DNA of 64,000 bases from Sphingobacterium micropteri (GTDB lineage: Bacteria > Bacteroidota > Bacteroidia > Sphingobacteriales > Sphingobacteriaceae), in assembly GCF_014692515.1 (NCBI RefSeq), contig NZ_JACOIK010000011.1, forward strand, positions 62,001-126,000, written 5' to 3'. The translations under genes were made by a program, and so were the position numbers. Shown one piece after another: positions 56,144-64,000 of this stretch. Under the pieces are notes generated by a model that had not been told where the DNA came from, ran no database searches, and saw only the letters and a program-made list of their open reading frames with translations. The first letter of the stretch is position 1. Every line of letters begins with the position of its first letter.

Positions 56144-56211
56144 TTTATTTGCTAACATAAATATGACAAAGTAGTGTGGAAAACAAACAATTTAGAACGT
56201 TTCTAATCAAA

Positions 56212-56241
56212 AAAGAGGTTGCCCTGCTGAACAACCTCTTT
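56212..56241 (-). terminator. Terminator after the beta-barrel gene
   Basis: A 10-bp perfect stem (56212-56221 with 56232-56241) around a 10-base loop. On the minus strand it is followed by a T-run. It lies about 25 bases past the stop of the gene at 56267. Confidence 0.75.
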
Positions 56242-56266
56242 GTATGTTTATATAATGATTTAAAGT

Positions 56267-56845
56267 CTATAAAAAGGAGAACCCAACTCCGATAGTCCAC
56301 ATCCTTATTTTTTGATTACCGGTTTCGTTCAAATTGCTCAATCCGTGTTCGTAACGTAGGTCAACGGTAAAGCTGCTAATATCAGCTCCAATACCACCGA
56401 TGATACCTGTGGAGCTTTTTTTATAGTTTGACCATTCTGCCGGTTTTGTGAAACTTATGTCCTCGTTTTGTCCAAAAGAGAATACAGGGCCGGCTTGAAT
56501 CCGAGCACCAATGGGACCGAGTCCGATTCTTGTTCCGAGTAAAACGGGTACATCAAAACTTTTAAAGGTAGCATCGCCATTTTGACCATCTTCTGTTTGA
56601 ATGCCTACTTTTTTACTGGCATAATAAGCTTCAGGTTGTACATGGAACCCTGCTATTCCCACGCGACCCCACGCTCCCAATTGGAATCCTGTTTTCGTAT
56701 CTGAATTAAGAAATCTTCCTTCGGACCGCAGACTAGAGAAGCCTAATCCGCCCTTTAATCCCACTTTAAATGTAGGGAATAATTGTGCTTGTGAAATGCC
56801 GATAGCGGCGATCAAACAAATTAAAGTAAGTATAGATTTTTTCAT
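56267..56845 (-). CDS. Small outer-membrane beta-barrel protein
   Basis: A 192-residue exported protein with a signal peptide (1-20, ending SQAQ) and an eight-stranded-barrel-like pattern, including 'VGLKGGLGFSSLRS', 'GFQLGAWGRVGIAGFHVQPE', 'IGGIGADISSFTVDLRYEHGL' and a terminal 'WTIGVGFSFL' ending in an aromatic-rich strand. This is the PorT/outer-membrane-beta-barrel type. It is a single-gene unit with a terminator. Confidence 0.88.
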   Translation of the reverse strand: MKKSILTLICLIAAIGISQAQLFPTFKVGLKGGLGFSSLRSEGRFLNSDTKTGFQLGAWGRVGIAGFHVQPEAYYASKKVGIQTEDGQNGDATFKSFDVPVLLGTRIGLGPIGARIQAGPVFSFGQNEDISFTKPAEWSNYKKSSTGIIGGIGADISSFTVDLRYEHGLSNLNETGNQKIRMWTIGVGFSFL

Positions 56846-56910
56846 GTGGAAAATATTTGTTTATTTTATTACAACTACAATAATAAGATATTTGTTTTAA
56901 AATTTGATAT

Positions 56911-57126
56911 ATGAGTGTGTTAAAAATAACAGCCGAAGCCTGGGAAATCTTGAAAATAAAATTGAGTAGAAAATATAACCACTTAACAACTGGGGATTTA
57001 GCCTATACGCCCGGAGAAGAGGATGCGTTGGTAGCTCGCCTTGCAAAGAGACTTCGGCGCGATAAGGAATATATTGCATTTACATTGGCAAAAGAATTGT
57101 CAAATCTAGAATCAAATCGTTTGTAG
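56911..57126 (+). CDS. CsbD-like small protein
   Basis: A 71-residue helical, charged protein. The pattern 'LKIKLSRKYNHLTTGDLAYT' and 'GEEDALVARLAKRLRRDKEY' resembles CsbD-like stress proteins. Function unclear. It lies 2 bases before the tRNA-binding protein gene, so it is the first gene of a three-gene operon. Confidence 0.75.
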   Translation: MSVLKITAEAWEILKIKLSRKYNHLTTGDLAYTPGEEDALVARLAKRLRRDKEYIAFTLAKELSNLESNRL

Positions 57127-57128
57127 GA

Positions 57129-57467
57129 ATGGCAGAATTGATTACATGGACCGATTTTGAAAGCGTGGATTTGCGTGCCGGAACGATAATAGACGTGGAA
57201 GATTTTCCGAAAGCACGTAAACCAGCTTATCAATTGCGTATCGATTTTGGTAAGTTGGGTATATTGAAATCTAGTGCACAGATTACAGCACACTATAAAA
57301 AAGAGGACTTAATAGGCCGGCAAATTATAGCGGTCGTCAATTTCCCGAAAAAGCAAATAGCCGATTTTATGTCAGAATGCTTGGTAACAGGGTTACCGGA
57401 CGAGAATGGGGATATCGTATTGAGTTCGATAGAGCGGAAGGTCCCAAATGGCACGAGATTAATATGA
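57129..57467 (+). CDS. CsaA-like tRNA-binding protein
   Basis: A 112-residue OB-fold protein of the tRNA-binding/CsaA group, with 'VDLRAGTIIDVEDFPKARKP', 'LRIDFGKLGILKSSAQIT' and 'GRQIIAVVNFPKKQIADFMSE' style segments. Members bind tRNA or act as export chaperones. Its stop overlaps the tadA start as ATGA. Confidence 0.9.
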   Translation: MAELITWTDFESVDLRAGTIIDVEDFPKARKPAYQLRIDFGKLGILKSSAQITAHYKKEDLIGRQIIAVVNFPKKQIADFMSECLVTGLPDENGDIVLSSIERKVPNGTRLI

Positions 57468-57934
57468 AAATATATAATTTTGAACCGACGGACTTTGGTC
57501 CTGTAGCAACAGATGAAGCTTATATGCGAGAGGCGCTAAAGCTAGCGCAAAAGGCCTATGAAGAGGATGAAATTCCTATTGGGGCTATTATCGTTAGTCA
57601 AGGTAAGATCATAGGAAAGGGATATAATCTTACGGAACGATTGAATGATGTGACCGCGCATGCTGAAATGCAGGCTTTTACCGCCGCCTCTAATTATATG
57701 GGAGGGAAATATTTAAAAGATTGTACCTTGTATGTTACGGTAGAACCCTGTGTGATGTGTGCCGGGGCATCCTATTGGGCACAAATCGCCAAGATTGTGT
57801 ATGGAGCGGAGGATGAAAAAAGGGGAGCTTCCCGCTATGGTAATCTTTATCATCCCAAAACAGAGGTGACTTCGGGTGTGCTGGCGACGGAATGCGCTAA
57901 TCTGATAAAATCATTTTTTCGTAATAAAAGATGA
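57464..57934 (+). CDS. tadA: tRNA-specific adenosine deaminase / nucleoside deaminase
   Basis: Deaminates A34 to inosine in tRNA-Arg, or a free base. The 156-residue zinc enzyme has His66-Ala-Glu68 in 'TAHAEMQAF' and Cys96/Cys99 in 'EPCVMCAG'. ATG 57464 overlaps the previous stop and gives a normal length; an ATG at 57377 would lie inside the previous gene. Its link to a tRNA-binding gene supports a tRNA role. Confidence 0.9.
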   Translation: MKIYNFEPTDFGPVATDEAYMREALKLAQKAYEEDEIPIGAIIVSQGKIIGKGYNLTERLNDVTAHAEMQAFTAASNYMGGKYLKDCTLYVTVEPCVMCAGASYWAQIAKIVYGAEDEKRGASRYGNLYHPKTEVTSGVLATECANLIKSFFRNKR

Positions 57935-58029
57935 AGAAAAAAAACTTTTGAGAGGTAAATAAAACCGAAGCCCATTGAAATTGTTATATTCGTGTTCTTA
58001 TTTAATTATAATCAAAAAACAGAAATATT

Positions 58030-58638
58030 ATGGCATTTGAATTAGAAGCTTTACCATACGCCAGCAATGCGTTGGAGCCGCACATTGACAAAGAAACCAT
58101 GGAAATTCACCATGATCGTCACCACCAAGCCTATGTAGACAACTTAAATAAAGCGATTGCAGGGACAGATGCTGAAAACTTATCTTTAGAAGAAATCAAC
58201 AAAAACATTTCTAAATATCCTGCTGCTGTTCGCAACAATGGTGGAGGACATTTTAACCATAAGCTTTTTTGGACTATTTTGAGTGCAAATGGCGGCGGCG
58301 AGCCTACGGGTGAGTTAGCAGAGGCTATCAACCAAGCGTTTGGCTCATTCTCAGAATTGAAGACACAATTACAGAATGCAGGTGCTACGCGTTTTGGTTC
58401 TGGTTGGGCGTGGCTAGTTGTGAAAGCAGATGGACAACTCGCTGTAACATCTACTCCGAATCAAGATAATCCATTGATGGACGTAGCAGAAGTACAGGGC
58501 ACACCTATTTTGGGTATTGATGTATGGGAACATGCGTACTATTTGAAATATCAGAACAAACGTCCTGCCTACCTTGATGCGATTTTCAACGTTATCGATT
58601 GGGATGCTGTAGCGAAACGCTATCAAGAAGCGAAGTAA
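58030..58638 (+). CDS. sodA: Superoxide dismutase, Mn/Fe type
   Basis: Removes superoxide in the cytoplasm. The 202-residue enzyme has the metal ligands in '[14 protein letters not shown]', '[13 protein letters not shown]' and '[19 protein letters not shown]' (Asp and His). Mn versus Fe use cannot be assigned with certainty. It has its own spacer upstream and a strong shared terminator with recA. Confidence 0.97.
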   Translation: MAFELEALPYASNALEPHIDKETMEIHHDRHHQAYVDNLNKAIAGTDAENLSLEEINKNISKYPAAVRNNGGGHFNHKLFWTILSANGGGEPTGELAEAINQAFGSFSELKTQLQNAGATRFGSGWAWLVVKADGQLAVTSTPNQDNPLMDVAEVQGTPILGIDVWEHAYYLKYQNKRPAYLDAIFNVIDWDAVAKRYQEAK

Positions 58639-58649
58639 GCGTCTGAAAT

Positions 58650-58684
58650 AAAAAAAGCCTGGGAAATTTTCCCAGGCTTTTTTT
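58650..58684. terminator. Bidirectional terminator between sodA and recA
   Basis: A 17-bp perfect stem (58650-58666 with 58668-58684) with A7 and T7 ends, so it works from both convergent genes. It overlaps the recA stop codon by two bases. Confidence 0.9.
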
Positions 58685-59708
58685 ATTCTTCTGTTCCGGC
58701 GATATGTTCATCAAGATCACTACCACTAACTTCTGCCCGGATTTTAGCTTCGAGTTCGTCGCTTAAATCGGGATTGTCCAGTAGTAAGCTCTTGACAGCA
58801 TCACGCCCTTGCCCTAATTTGGTGTCACCATAACTAAACCATGAGCCAGACTTTTTGATGATGCCATATTCTACACCTAGGTCTATGATTTCACCTACTT
58901 TAGAGATTCCTTCACCAAACATAATGTCAAATTCTGCTAAACGGAATGGTGGCGCTACTTTATTTTTTACAATTTTTACTTTAACACGGTTACCCGCTAC
59001 TTCGTCGCTATCTTTAATTTGGGAAGTTCTGCGAATATCCAAACGAACGGAGGCATAGAATTTCAATGCATTTCCACCCGTGGTCGTTTCTGGGTTTCCA
59101 AACATAACACCAATTTTCTCCCGCAATTGGTTGATAAAAATACAACAGCAATTGGTTTTAGAGATTGTCCCGGTTAGTTTCCGCAAAGCCTGCGACATCA
59201 AACGGGCTTGGAGACCCATTTTGGAATCTCCCATTTCCCCCTCAATTTCTCCTTTAGGCACTAACGCTGCAACGGAATCGATCACAATAACATCGATCGC
59301 ACCCGAACGGATAAGGTTGTCGGCAATTTCCAATGCCTGTTCTCCATTGTCGGGTTGAGAGATAAGTAGATTTTCGACATCTACCCCTAGCTTTTGTGCG
59401 TAGTATTTATCAAAAGCGTGCTCCGCATCAATGATAGCCGCTATTCCTCCTTTTTTTTGAGCTTCAGCAACAATATGCGTAGCCAAGGTGGTTTTACCTG
59501 AAGATTCCGGTCCATAAATCTCAATAATACGACCTTTAGGTACTCCTCCGATACCCAATGCTATGTCTAGGCCAAGAGAACCTGTTGAGATCGCCTCGAT
59601 GGGCTCTACTGCTGAATCCCCCAATTTCATAATCGTACCTTTTCCATACGATTTCTCCAATTTATCTAAAGTTAGCTGTAAAGCTTTTAGTTTGTCTGCG
59701 TTACTCAT
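58683..59708 (-). CDS. recA: Recombinase RecA
   Basis: Drives homologous recombination and the SOS response. The 341-residue protein has Walker A '[11 protein letters not shown]', '[17 protein letters not shown]', Walker B '[13 protein letters not shown]' and the loop '[20 protein letters not shown]'. The C-terminus is short and acidic. No LexA box was looked for beyond the promoter motif. Confidence 0.98.
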   Translation of the reverse strand: MSNADKLKALQLTLDKLEKSYGKGTIMKLGDSAVEPIEAISTGSLGLDIALGIGGVPKGRIIEIYGPESSGKTTLATHIVAEAQKKGGIAAIIDAEHAFDKYYAQKLGVDVENLLISQPDNGEQALEIADNLIRSGAIDVIVIDSVAALVPKGEIEGEMGDSKMGLQARLMSQALRKLTGTISKTNCCCIFINQLREKIGVMFGNPETTTGGNALKFYASVRLDIRRTSQIKDSDEVAGNRVKVKIVKNKVAPPFRLAEFDIMFGEGISKVGEIIDLGVEYGIIKKSGSWFSYGDTKLGQGRDAVKSLLLDNPDLSDELEAKIRAEVSGSDLDEHIAGTEE

Positions 59709-59727
59709 ATTTTTAGTATTGTCTAGT

Positions 59728-59758
59728 CAAAAATAAGATTAAAATTTAAAATCACCAA
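59728..59758 (-). promoter_or_regulatory. Probable recA promoter
   Basis: On the minus strand TTGG (59758-59755), 19 bases, then TATTTTTG (59735-59728), an exact -7 match. It lies 20 bases before the recA ATG. Confidence 0.6.
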
Positions 59759-59794
59759 ATTAATATGCTAATATTTTTAGCCTATCTATTTAGC

Positions 59795-60454
59795 TTATGC
59801 GTTCCTTGCCGTTTTGGTATAATGCGTTTCAAAATACTTGCAGAAATAGGTAATAGGACATATCTCACATTTAGGGCGCCTCGCTACACAGATATACCGT
59901 CCATGAAGGATAAGCCAATGATGTGCGATAGCGATCGTATCCTCTGGGAGATATTTGACCAATTGCTTTTCCACAGCCAACGGGGTCGTGGCACGGCTTG
60001 TTAATCCTAAACGATTGCTCACCCGAAAAACATGCGTATCTACGGCCATAGCCGGTTTGTTGTATACCACAGATGAGATCACGTTAGCCGTTTTTCTTCC
60101 TACACCAGGTAATTTGATAAGATCTTCTACTTTTTCGGGTACTTCGCCCTGAAACTCTTCCAGCAATTTTTTGGCCATTCCCACTAGATGTTTGGCTTTA
60201 TTATTTGGATAGCTCACTGATCGGATATATGTAAATACTTCATCTGTGGTACTAGCCGCTAATGACGGAGCGTCGGGGAAGCGTTCGAAGAGCTTGGGGG
60301 TCACTAGGTTGATGCGTTTGTCTGTACACTGTGCAGATAAAATGACCGCCACCAAGAGCTCGTATGGGTTACTATAATTTAATTCTGTTTGTGCATCAGG
60401 GCTGTGTGTCGAAAAATACTTTACAAATTCCTGATACCGTTCTTTTTTCAGCAT
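59795..60454 (-). CDS. nth: Endonuclease III
   Basis: A DNA glycosylase/AP lyase of base-excision repair. The 219-residue protein has the catalytic Lys in 'SAQCTDKRIN', the helix-hairpin-helix 'LPGVGRKTA', Asp in 'AVDTHVFR', and a C-terminal 4Fe-4S motif C-X6-C-X2-C-X5-C ('CVARRPKCEICPITYFC'). ATG 60454 is preferred to a TTG two codons upstream. Confidence 0.97.
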   Translation of the reverse strand: MLKKERYQEFVKYFSTHSPDAQTELNYSNPYELLVAVILSAQCTDKRINLVTPKLFERFPDAPSLAASTTDEVFTYIRSVSYPNNKAKHLVGMAKKLLEEFQGEVPEKVEDLIKLPGVGRKTANVISSVVYNKPAMAVDTHVFRVSNRLGLTSRATTPLAVEKQLVKYLPEDTIAIAHHWLILHGRYICVARRPKCEICPITYFCKYFETHYTKTARNA

Positions 60455-60527
60455 GAACAAAATTAGAAATTAAAAAGTAAAACGTAAAAGACAAAGCACA
60501 AAAGAGAAGTAATACCGCTTTAAAAAA

Positions 60528-60556
60528 CAAAGTCTCTAATAAATTTAGAGACTTTG
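60528..60556 (-). terminator. Terminator after the 60-residue gene
   Basis: A 12-bp perfect stem (60528-60539 with 60545-60556) around TAAAT. On the minus strand it is followed by TTGTTTTTT. It lies 6 bases past the stop of the gene at 60562. Confidence 0.75.
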
Positions 60557-60561
60557 CCATT

Positions 60562-60744
60562 TTACTTTCTTAAGCTACGAGAATAGTTCAATATATTCTC
60601 TAGGACTTTGGGGCTGGGATCTTTCACCAATTTCTGTAAATTGGATTTCAGATTTTGTTCAAATGTTTCATCAACTATCTCTACCATGCTCACCCTTTCC
60701 TCGCTTAATTCCGTATCATGTTCCTTTGTAAAGAATTCGACCAT
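60562..60744 (-). CDS. Small conserved-looking protein, unknown
   Basis: A 60-residue charged, helical protein with no recognised domain. The ordered composition, with 'ELSEERVSMVEIVDETFEQN' and 'DPSPKVLENILNYSRSL', and a terminator immediately after it argue that it is real rather than a chance ORF. Confidence 0.7.
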   Translation of the reverse strand: MVEFFTKEHDTELSEERVSMVEIVDETFEQNLKSNLQKLVKDPSPKVLENILNYSRSLRK

Positions 60745-60816
60745 AAGCGTTTTAATTATGTAAGTATATATTAAACGCCAGATAAAAGTTTATAGTATGT
60801 AAGATTTAACATTTTT

Positions 60817-62442
60817 TTACTTTTTTTCTAGAATATATCGATCGGCCTCTTCAATAGCGGCTTTGGCATTTACCATTCCGCCCGAAACACTGATCTCATC
60901 TAAGTAAACCTTTTTGGTAGACCCGTCTACACTAATCTTTACTTTTTCGTCTACCTTAGTTACCGATTTTAAGATAATATCTTTCACCTCTTTGGCAGTC
61001 AGTTCCGGATAATAGGAGCGTAATAAAGCCGCTAATCCAGATACCACCGGAGCAGCCATACTGGTGCCATTTTGTTCCTTATATGTCGATTCGGGCATCG
61101 TAGAGTTAATTTTTACGCCCGGTGCAAACACATCTACTGACCGATACCCGAAATTGGAGAATTCGGCTAGTAAATCACCATCAAGCCCCGAGGATGTAGC
61201 GCCTACTGTAATCCAATTGGAGGCTTCTCCTGTTACAGCATCAAGGCTGTCTGTGTAATACTTCATCGGGTAGTTCTTGACCATGTCGATATCTTTGGCG
61301 TCGTTGCCTGCCGCATGTACGAGAAGTACATCCTTTTCCTCCGCATATTTTACGGCTTCATCTACGGTCTTTTTATTGTATACATACCCTTTTCCGAAAC
61401 TCATATTAATCACTTTTGCACCGTTATCCACAGCATAGCGTATACCATTTGCCACGTCTTTATCCCGTTCGTCCCCATCAGGGACTATCCGCACACCCAT
61501 AATCTGTACGTTATCTGCGATGCCGTCAACGCCTATTCCGTTGTGCCGTTTAGCACCGATGATACCCGCCACATGTGTGCCATGATCAGCGTCGGGGCCT
61601 TTGATATCCGCATTTCCATAAAAACGTTCATCTGCATCTTCATAATTGTCGCCAACGATATGCCTGGAATCATAAGATTTATTTAGATGATAGTCTACCT
61701 GTGCCCGGTAGTATTTAACCCCATCCTCCAGTTCTTTATAAAAATCTTCAAAGCTCTTGTCGTCGTTGAGTTCTCTTTTCGTCATGCGAATAGCCAATTT
61801 TTGACGATCTGTCTTTGGTTTGAAGGCATCGATATCGGCTTTGGTCATATCTTTGATATCTTTGCCTATGCTGTTGGTGATCGCATCAATTTCATCTTTT
61901 AGGCGACCGTAATTGAGGTTGCCAAAATTTGCTTGATCGAGCTTACTGGTATAATCGCTGATCATTCGTTGGTACGCTACAAATTCCCGTCGCTCGTCTT
62001 CACGCAGCGGTGTCGAAGGTAATACCGAGATATATTTGGGCTCGTAAAGGCGGATTAAACGGGTGACTTCCAGATTGTCGTAGTGCACATTTTCGCCTTC
62101 CGCATTTCCCATAAAGTTCCATCCATGTACATCGTCAATATAGCCATTATTATCATCATCTTCCGCATTCCCGGCAACTTCCTTAGGGTTTGTCCACATG
62201 ACATCTTTTAAATCTTCGTGCTCATAATCAATACCGCCGTCTAGCACACCTACGACGACAGGCGTCGATTCCCGGCCTGTCAACAGTTCGTACGCTTTTT
62301 CGGTACTAATTCCGCGCACACCGTCTGTTGCGTAATCCAGATTATACCAATTTGGGGGATTCGTACCTTTAGATTGTGCATTTCCCCATAACGGAAGTAT
62401 ACATACACCTAATAAAGCAACCCGTTTCCATGTTTTAATCAT
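60817..62442 (-). CDS. S8 family serine protease (subtilisin-like), exported
   Basis: A 541-residue secreted protease. The signal peptide is residues 1-23. The catalytic triad is Asp68 ('VLDGGIDYEH'), His287 ('DADHGTHVAG') and Ser461 ('NGTSMAAPV'), with oxyanion Asn380 ('AAGN'). About 200 extra residues between the Asp and His, including a charged helical stretch (about 140-260), form an insertion common in Bacteroidetes S8 enzymes. The ATG at 62442 gives a normal signal peptide; an ORF start at 62700 adds an unlike, basic 86-residue leader. Confidence 0.92.
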   Translation of the reverse strand: MIKTWKRVALLGVCILPLWGNAQSKGTNPPNWYNLDYATDGVRGISTEKAYELLTGRESTPVVVGVLDGGIDYEHEDLKDVMWTNPKEVAGNAEDDDNNGYIDDVHGWNFMGNAEGENVHYDNLEVTRLIRLYEPKYISVLPSTPLREDERREFVAYQRMISDYTSKLDQANFGNLNYGRLKDEIDAITNSIGKDIKDMTKADIDAFKPKTDRQKLAIRMTKRELNDDKSFEDFYKELEDGVKYYRAQVDYHLNKSYDSRHIVGDNYEDADERFYGNADIKGPDADHGTHVAGIIGAKRHNGIGVDGIADNVQIMGVRIVPDGDERDKDVANGIRYAVDNGAKVINMSFGKGYVYNKKTVDEAVKYAEEKDVLLVHAAGNDAKDIDMVKNYPMKYYTDSLDAVTGEASNWITVGATSSGLDGDLLAEFSNFGYRSVDVFAPGVKINSTMPESTYKEQNGTSMAAPVVSGLAALLRSYYPELTAKEVKDIILKSVTKVDEKVKISVDGSTKKVYLDEISVSGGMVNAKAAIEEADRYILEKK

Positions 62443-62464
62443 ATGTTTTTGTTTCGTCAAGAGA

Positions 62465-62472
62465 CAAATATA
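62465..62472 (-). promoter_or_regulatory. Probable S8 protease promoter, -7 element
   Basis: Minus-strand TATATTTG matches TAnnTTTG exactly, 22 bases before the S8 ATG. No -33 TTTG at the expected place. Confidence 0.45.
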
Positions 62473-62556
62473 AGGTAACTCTAGAGTCGATGTTGTTAAA
62501 AAAATATAAATCACTATTCTTTTTACATTAACTTTATGTCCAAAACTTGCTTGTTG

Positions 62557-64000
62557 ATGCATAAAAACTGGAACTATATGATTATTATTGGAGCTATGAC
62601 AATCTCTTGTTCTGATAAAACGACGAAAAATACCGCGTCTTGGCCGACAGTTACCGCTCCTGTAGCGCAAAAGAAAATACACAACCGCATCATTCATCAT
62701 GATACGGTCGCGGATGATTACTACTGGATGAATGACTATTTTAAAAAAGGGCCAGATTCTGCTGAAGTTATTGCTTATCTGGAAGCGGAGAACAGCTATA
62801 CTGCGGCGATGTTACAAGATACTGAAAAGTTTCAGGAAACACTTTTCCACGAAATGAAAGGACGTATAAAGGAGAAAGATGAGTCTGTCCCGTATCTCAA
62901 GAATGGTTACTATTATTACAGCCGTACGGAAGAAGGTAAACAATACTATAAATTCTGTCGAAAAAAAGGGAGTTTGGATGCACCAGAGGAAGTATTGCTG
63001 GACGTGGACGATATGGCAGAAGGCTATGCCTATTATGCAGCGAGTGGCTTTTCCATAAGTCCGGATAATAAATTGCTTGCTTTTGGCGTGGATACGGTAT
63101 CCCGAAGAGAATACACAATTTATGTGAAAAACTTGGAGACAGGCGAGCTGTTACCCGATAAAATAGATCGTACTTCCGGTGGAGCAACTTGGGCAAATGA
63201 TAACAAAACACTGTTCTATACTGCAAAAAATCCGGTAACTTTACTGAGTGAGAAAATCCGGCGTTATACATTGGGTTTAGGAGCAGAAGGGGACGTTGTT
63301 GTATATGAGGAAAAAGACAACACCAACTATATCGGTGTCGGCAAATCCAAAAACGGCAAACATATTATGATTTATTCTGGCGGAACACTATCGTCAGAAG
63401 TCCACTTGTTGGATGCTGATCATCCGAATGGTGTATTCAAAGTATTTCAACCTAGGATGAAAGAAGTTCTGTATTCGGTGACGGCGCTCGCCGACCGGTT
63501 CTTAATTTTGACGAATGACGGAGCGAAAAACTTCCAGGTGATGGAATGTCCGTTAGACAAAACTACCAAAGAATATTGGAAAGAATTTATTCCGCATCGG
63601 AAAGACGTGCTTGTTTCTGATATTGATGAATTCAAGGATTACATCGTGATTTCGGAACGTAAGAATGGCTTGACACAAATGGCTGTACGCTCTTTAAAAG
63701 ACGGGCATCAGCATTATCTGGATTTCGGCGAGGCGGCGTATACGGTATATCCAAGTACAAATGTAGAATATAATACCGATATGGTTCGTTATGGTTACAC
63801 TTCACTTGTCACACCGTCTTCTACGTTTGACTATAACATGAGTACCAAAGAAAAGACCCTTCGGAAACAACAGGAGATTGTTGGTGGGTATGACGCAGAC
63901 CACTATGTAACGGAGCGTTTGTTTGCCACAGTTGCTGATGGTACACAAGTTCCTATTTCGTTGGTCTATAAAAAAGGGTTCCCTAAAAATGGGAAATCAC
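62557..64000 (+). CDS. S9 family peptidase (oligopeptidase B-like) lipoprotein, runs off the right edge
   Basis: The frame from ATG 62557 stays open for 481 codons to the window edge. The start gives a lipoprotein signal (lipobox ending Cys19, 'MTISC'). It is followed by the family N-terminus 'DTVADDYYWMNDYF' and 'IKEKDESVPYLKNGYYYYSR', then blades of a beta-propeller ('ISPDNKLLAFGVDTVSRREY', 'SGGATWANDNKTLFYTA'). The present end, 'ATVADGTQVPISLVYKKGF', is the junction to the catalytic domain, whose Ser/Asp/His lie beyond the window. An ATG at 62536 is a possible alternative start. It is divergent from the S8 protease. Confidence 0.9.
   Translation, partial: MHKNWNYMIIIGAMTISCSDKTTKNTASWPTVTAPVAQKKIHNRIIHHDTVADDYYWMNDYFKKGPDSAEVIAYLEAENSYTAAMLQDTEKFQETLFHEMKGRIKEKDESVPYLKNGYYYYSRTEEGKQYYKFCRKKGSLDAPEEVLLDVDDMAEGYAYYAASGFSISPDNKLLAFGVDTVSRREYTIYVKNLETGELLPDKIDRTSGGATWANDNKTLFYTAKNPVTLLSEKIRRYTLGLGAEGDVVVYEEKDNTNYIGVGKSKNGKHIMIYSGGTLSSEVHLLDADHPNGVFKVFQPRMKEVLYSVTALADRFLILTNDGAKNFQVMECPLDKTTKEYWKEFIPHRKDVLVSDIDEFKDYIVISERKNGLTQMAVRSLKDGHQHYLDFGEAAYTVYPSTNVEYNTDMVRYGYTSLVTPSSTFDYNMSTKEKTLRKQQEIVGGYDADHYVTERLFATVADGTQVPISLVYKKGFPKNGKS

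Noticed and set aside
62443-62700. N-terminal extension of the S8 protease to 62700
   Set aside because: It is antisense to the start of the S9 peptidase, reads as a basic unstructured leader and would bury the signal peptide at residue 87.

Overview
The window comes from a Bacteroidetes chromosome, most likely the family Sphingobacteriaceae (Sphingobacterium/Pedobacter-like). Evidence for this: promoters match the Bacteroidetes pattern TTTG-N19-TAnnTTTG (best example before rplC at 15182-15212); Shine-Dalgarno sequences are weak; the lineage-typical families GLPGLI and IPExxxVDY are present; arginine synthesis uses the acylornithine transcarbamylase type; and S3 and L17 carry long tails. The genus is an inference. 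Nearly all of the window is core chromosome. I saw no insertion sequence, prophage, CRISPR array, rRNA or tRNA.

Layout. 1-8.8 kb: the end of an unknown gene, an MmcQ-like protein, an outer-membrane beta-barrel/GLPGLI pair, pyk, an IPExxxVDY protein, then acpP-fabF-rnc. 9.1-15 kb: hisS, pyruvate dehydrogenase pdhA-pdhC, a serine-hydrolase lipoprotein and a CoA-binding protein. 15.2-30.4 kb: one continuous ribosomal-protein cluster (S10-spc-alpha) from rplC to rplQ, with secY, map, infA and rpoA. It includes rpmD and rpmJ, which are shorter than 60 codons. It starts at rplC with its own promoter and has no rpsJ. Several spacers inside it carry hairpins or promoter motifs. 30.5-35.9 kb: argD-argF'-argB-proC-argE, convergent with an Lrp/AsnC regulator, followed by a 397-base AT-rich spacer with a possible small RNA. 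36.2-40.8 kb: an uncharacterised kinase-like protein, ruvC, a YbhN-like flippase with a GT2 glycosyltransferase, and plsC. 41-43.7 kb: an uncharacterised operon of a DUF2089 regulator, a PH-like membrane protein, a YIP1-like membrane protein broken at a T7 tract, and an alpha/beta hydrolase. 43.7-48.6 kb: an SDR, a second flippase-like protein, a lipocalin lipoprotein, gmd and a coiled-coil membrane protein. 48.6-56.1 kb: a very large NtrY-like histidine kinase and sdhCAB, separated by two very long perfect palindromes. 56.2-64 kb: a beta-barrel protein, CsbD-like protein, CsaA-like tRNA-binding protein, tadA, sodA, recA, nth, a small conserved-looking protein, an S8 protease, and an S9 oligopeptidase that runs off the right edge.

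Functionally the window holds translation machinery, central carbon metabolism (pyruvate kinase, pyruvate dehydrogenase, succinate dehydrogenase), fatty-acid and phospholipid synthesis, arginine/proline synthesis and DNA repair (ruvC, recA, nth). The least explained parts are the 41-43.7 kb operon with its apparent frameshift site and operator-like palindrome, the kinase-like protein at 36.25 kb, the 56-bp and 48-bp perfect palindromes near 52.4 kb, the possible small RNA near 36.0 kb, and the hairpins and promoters inside the ribosomal cluster.
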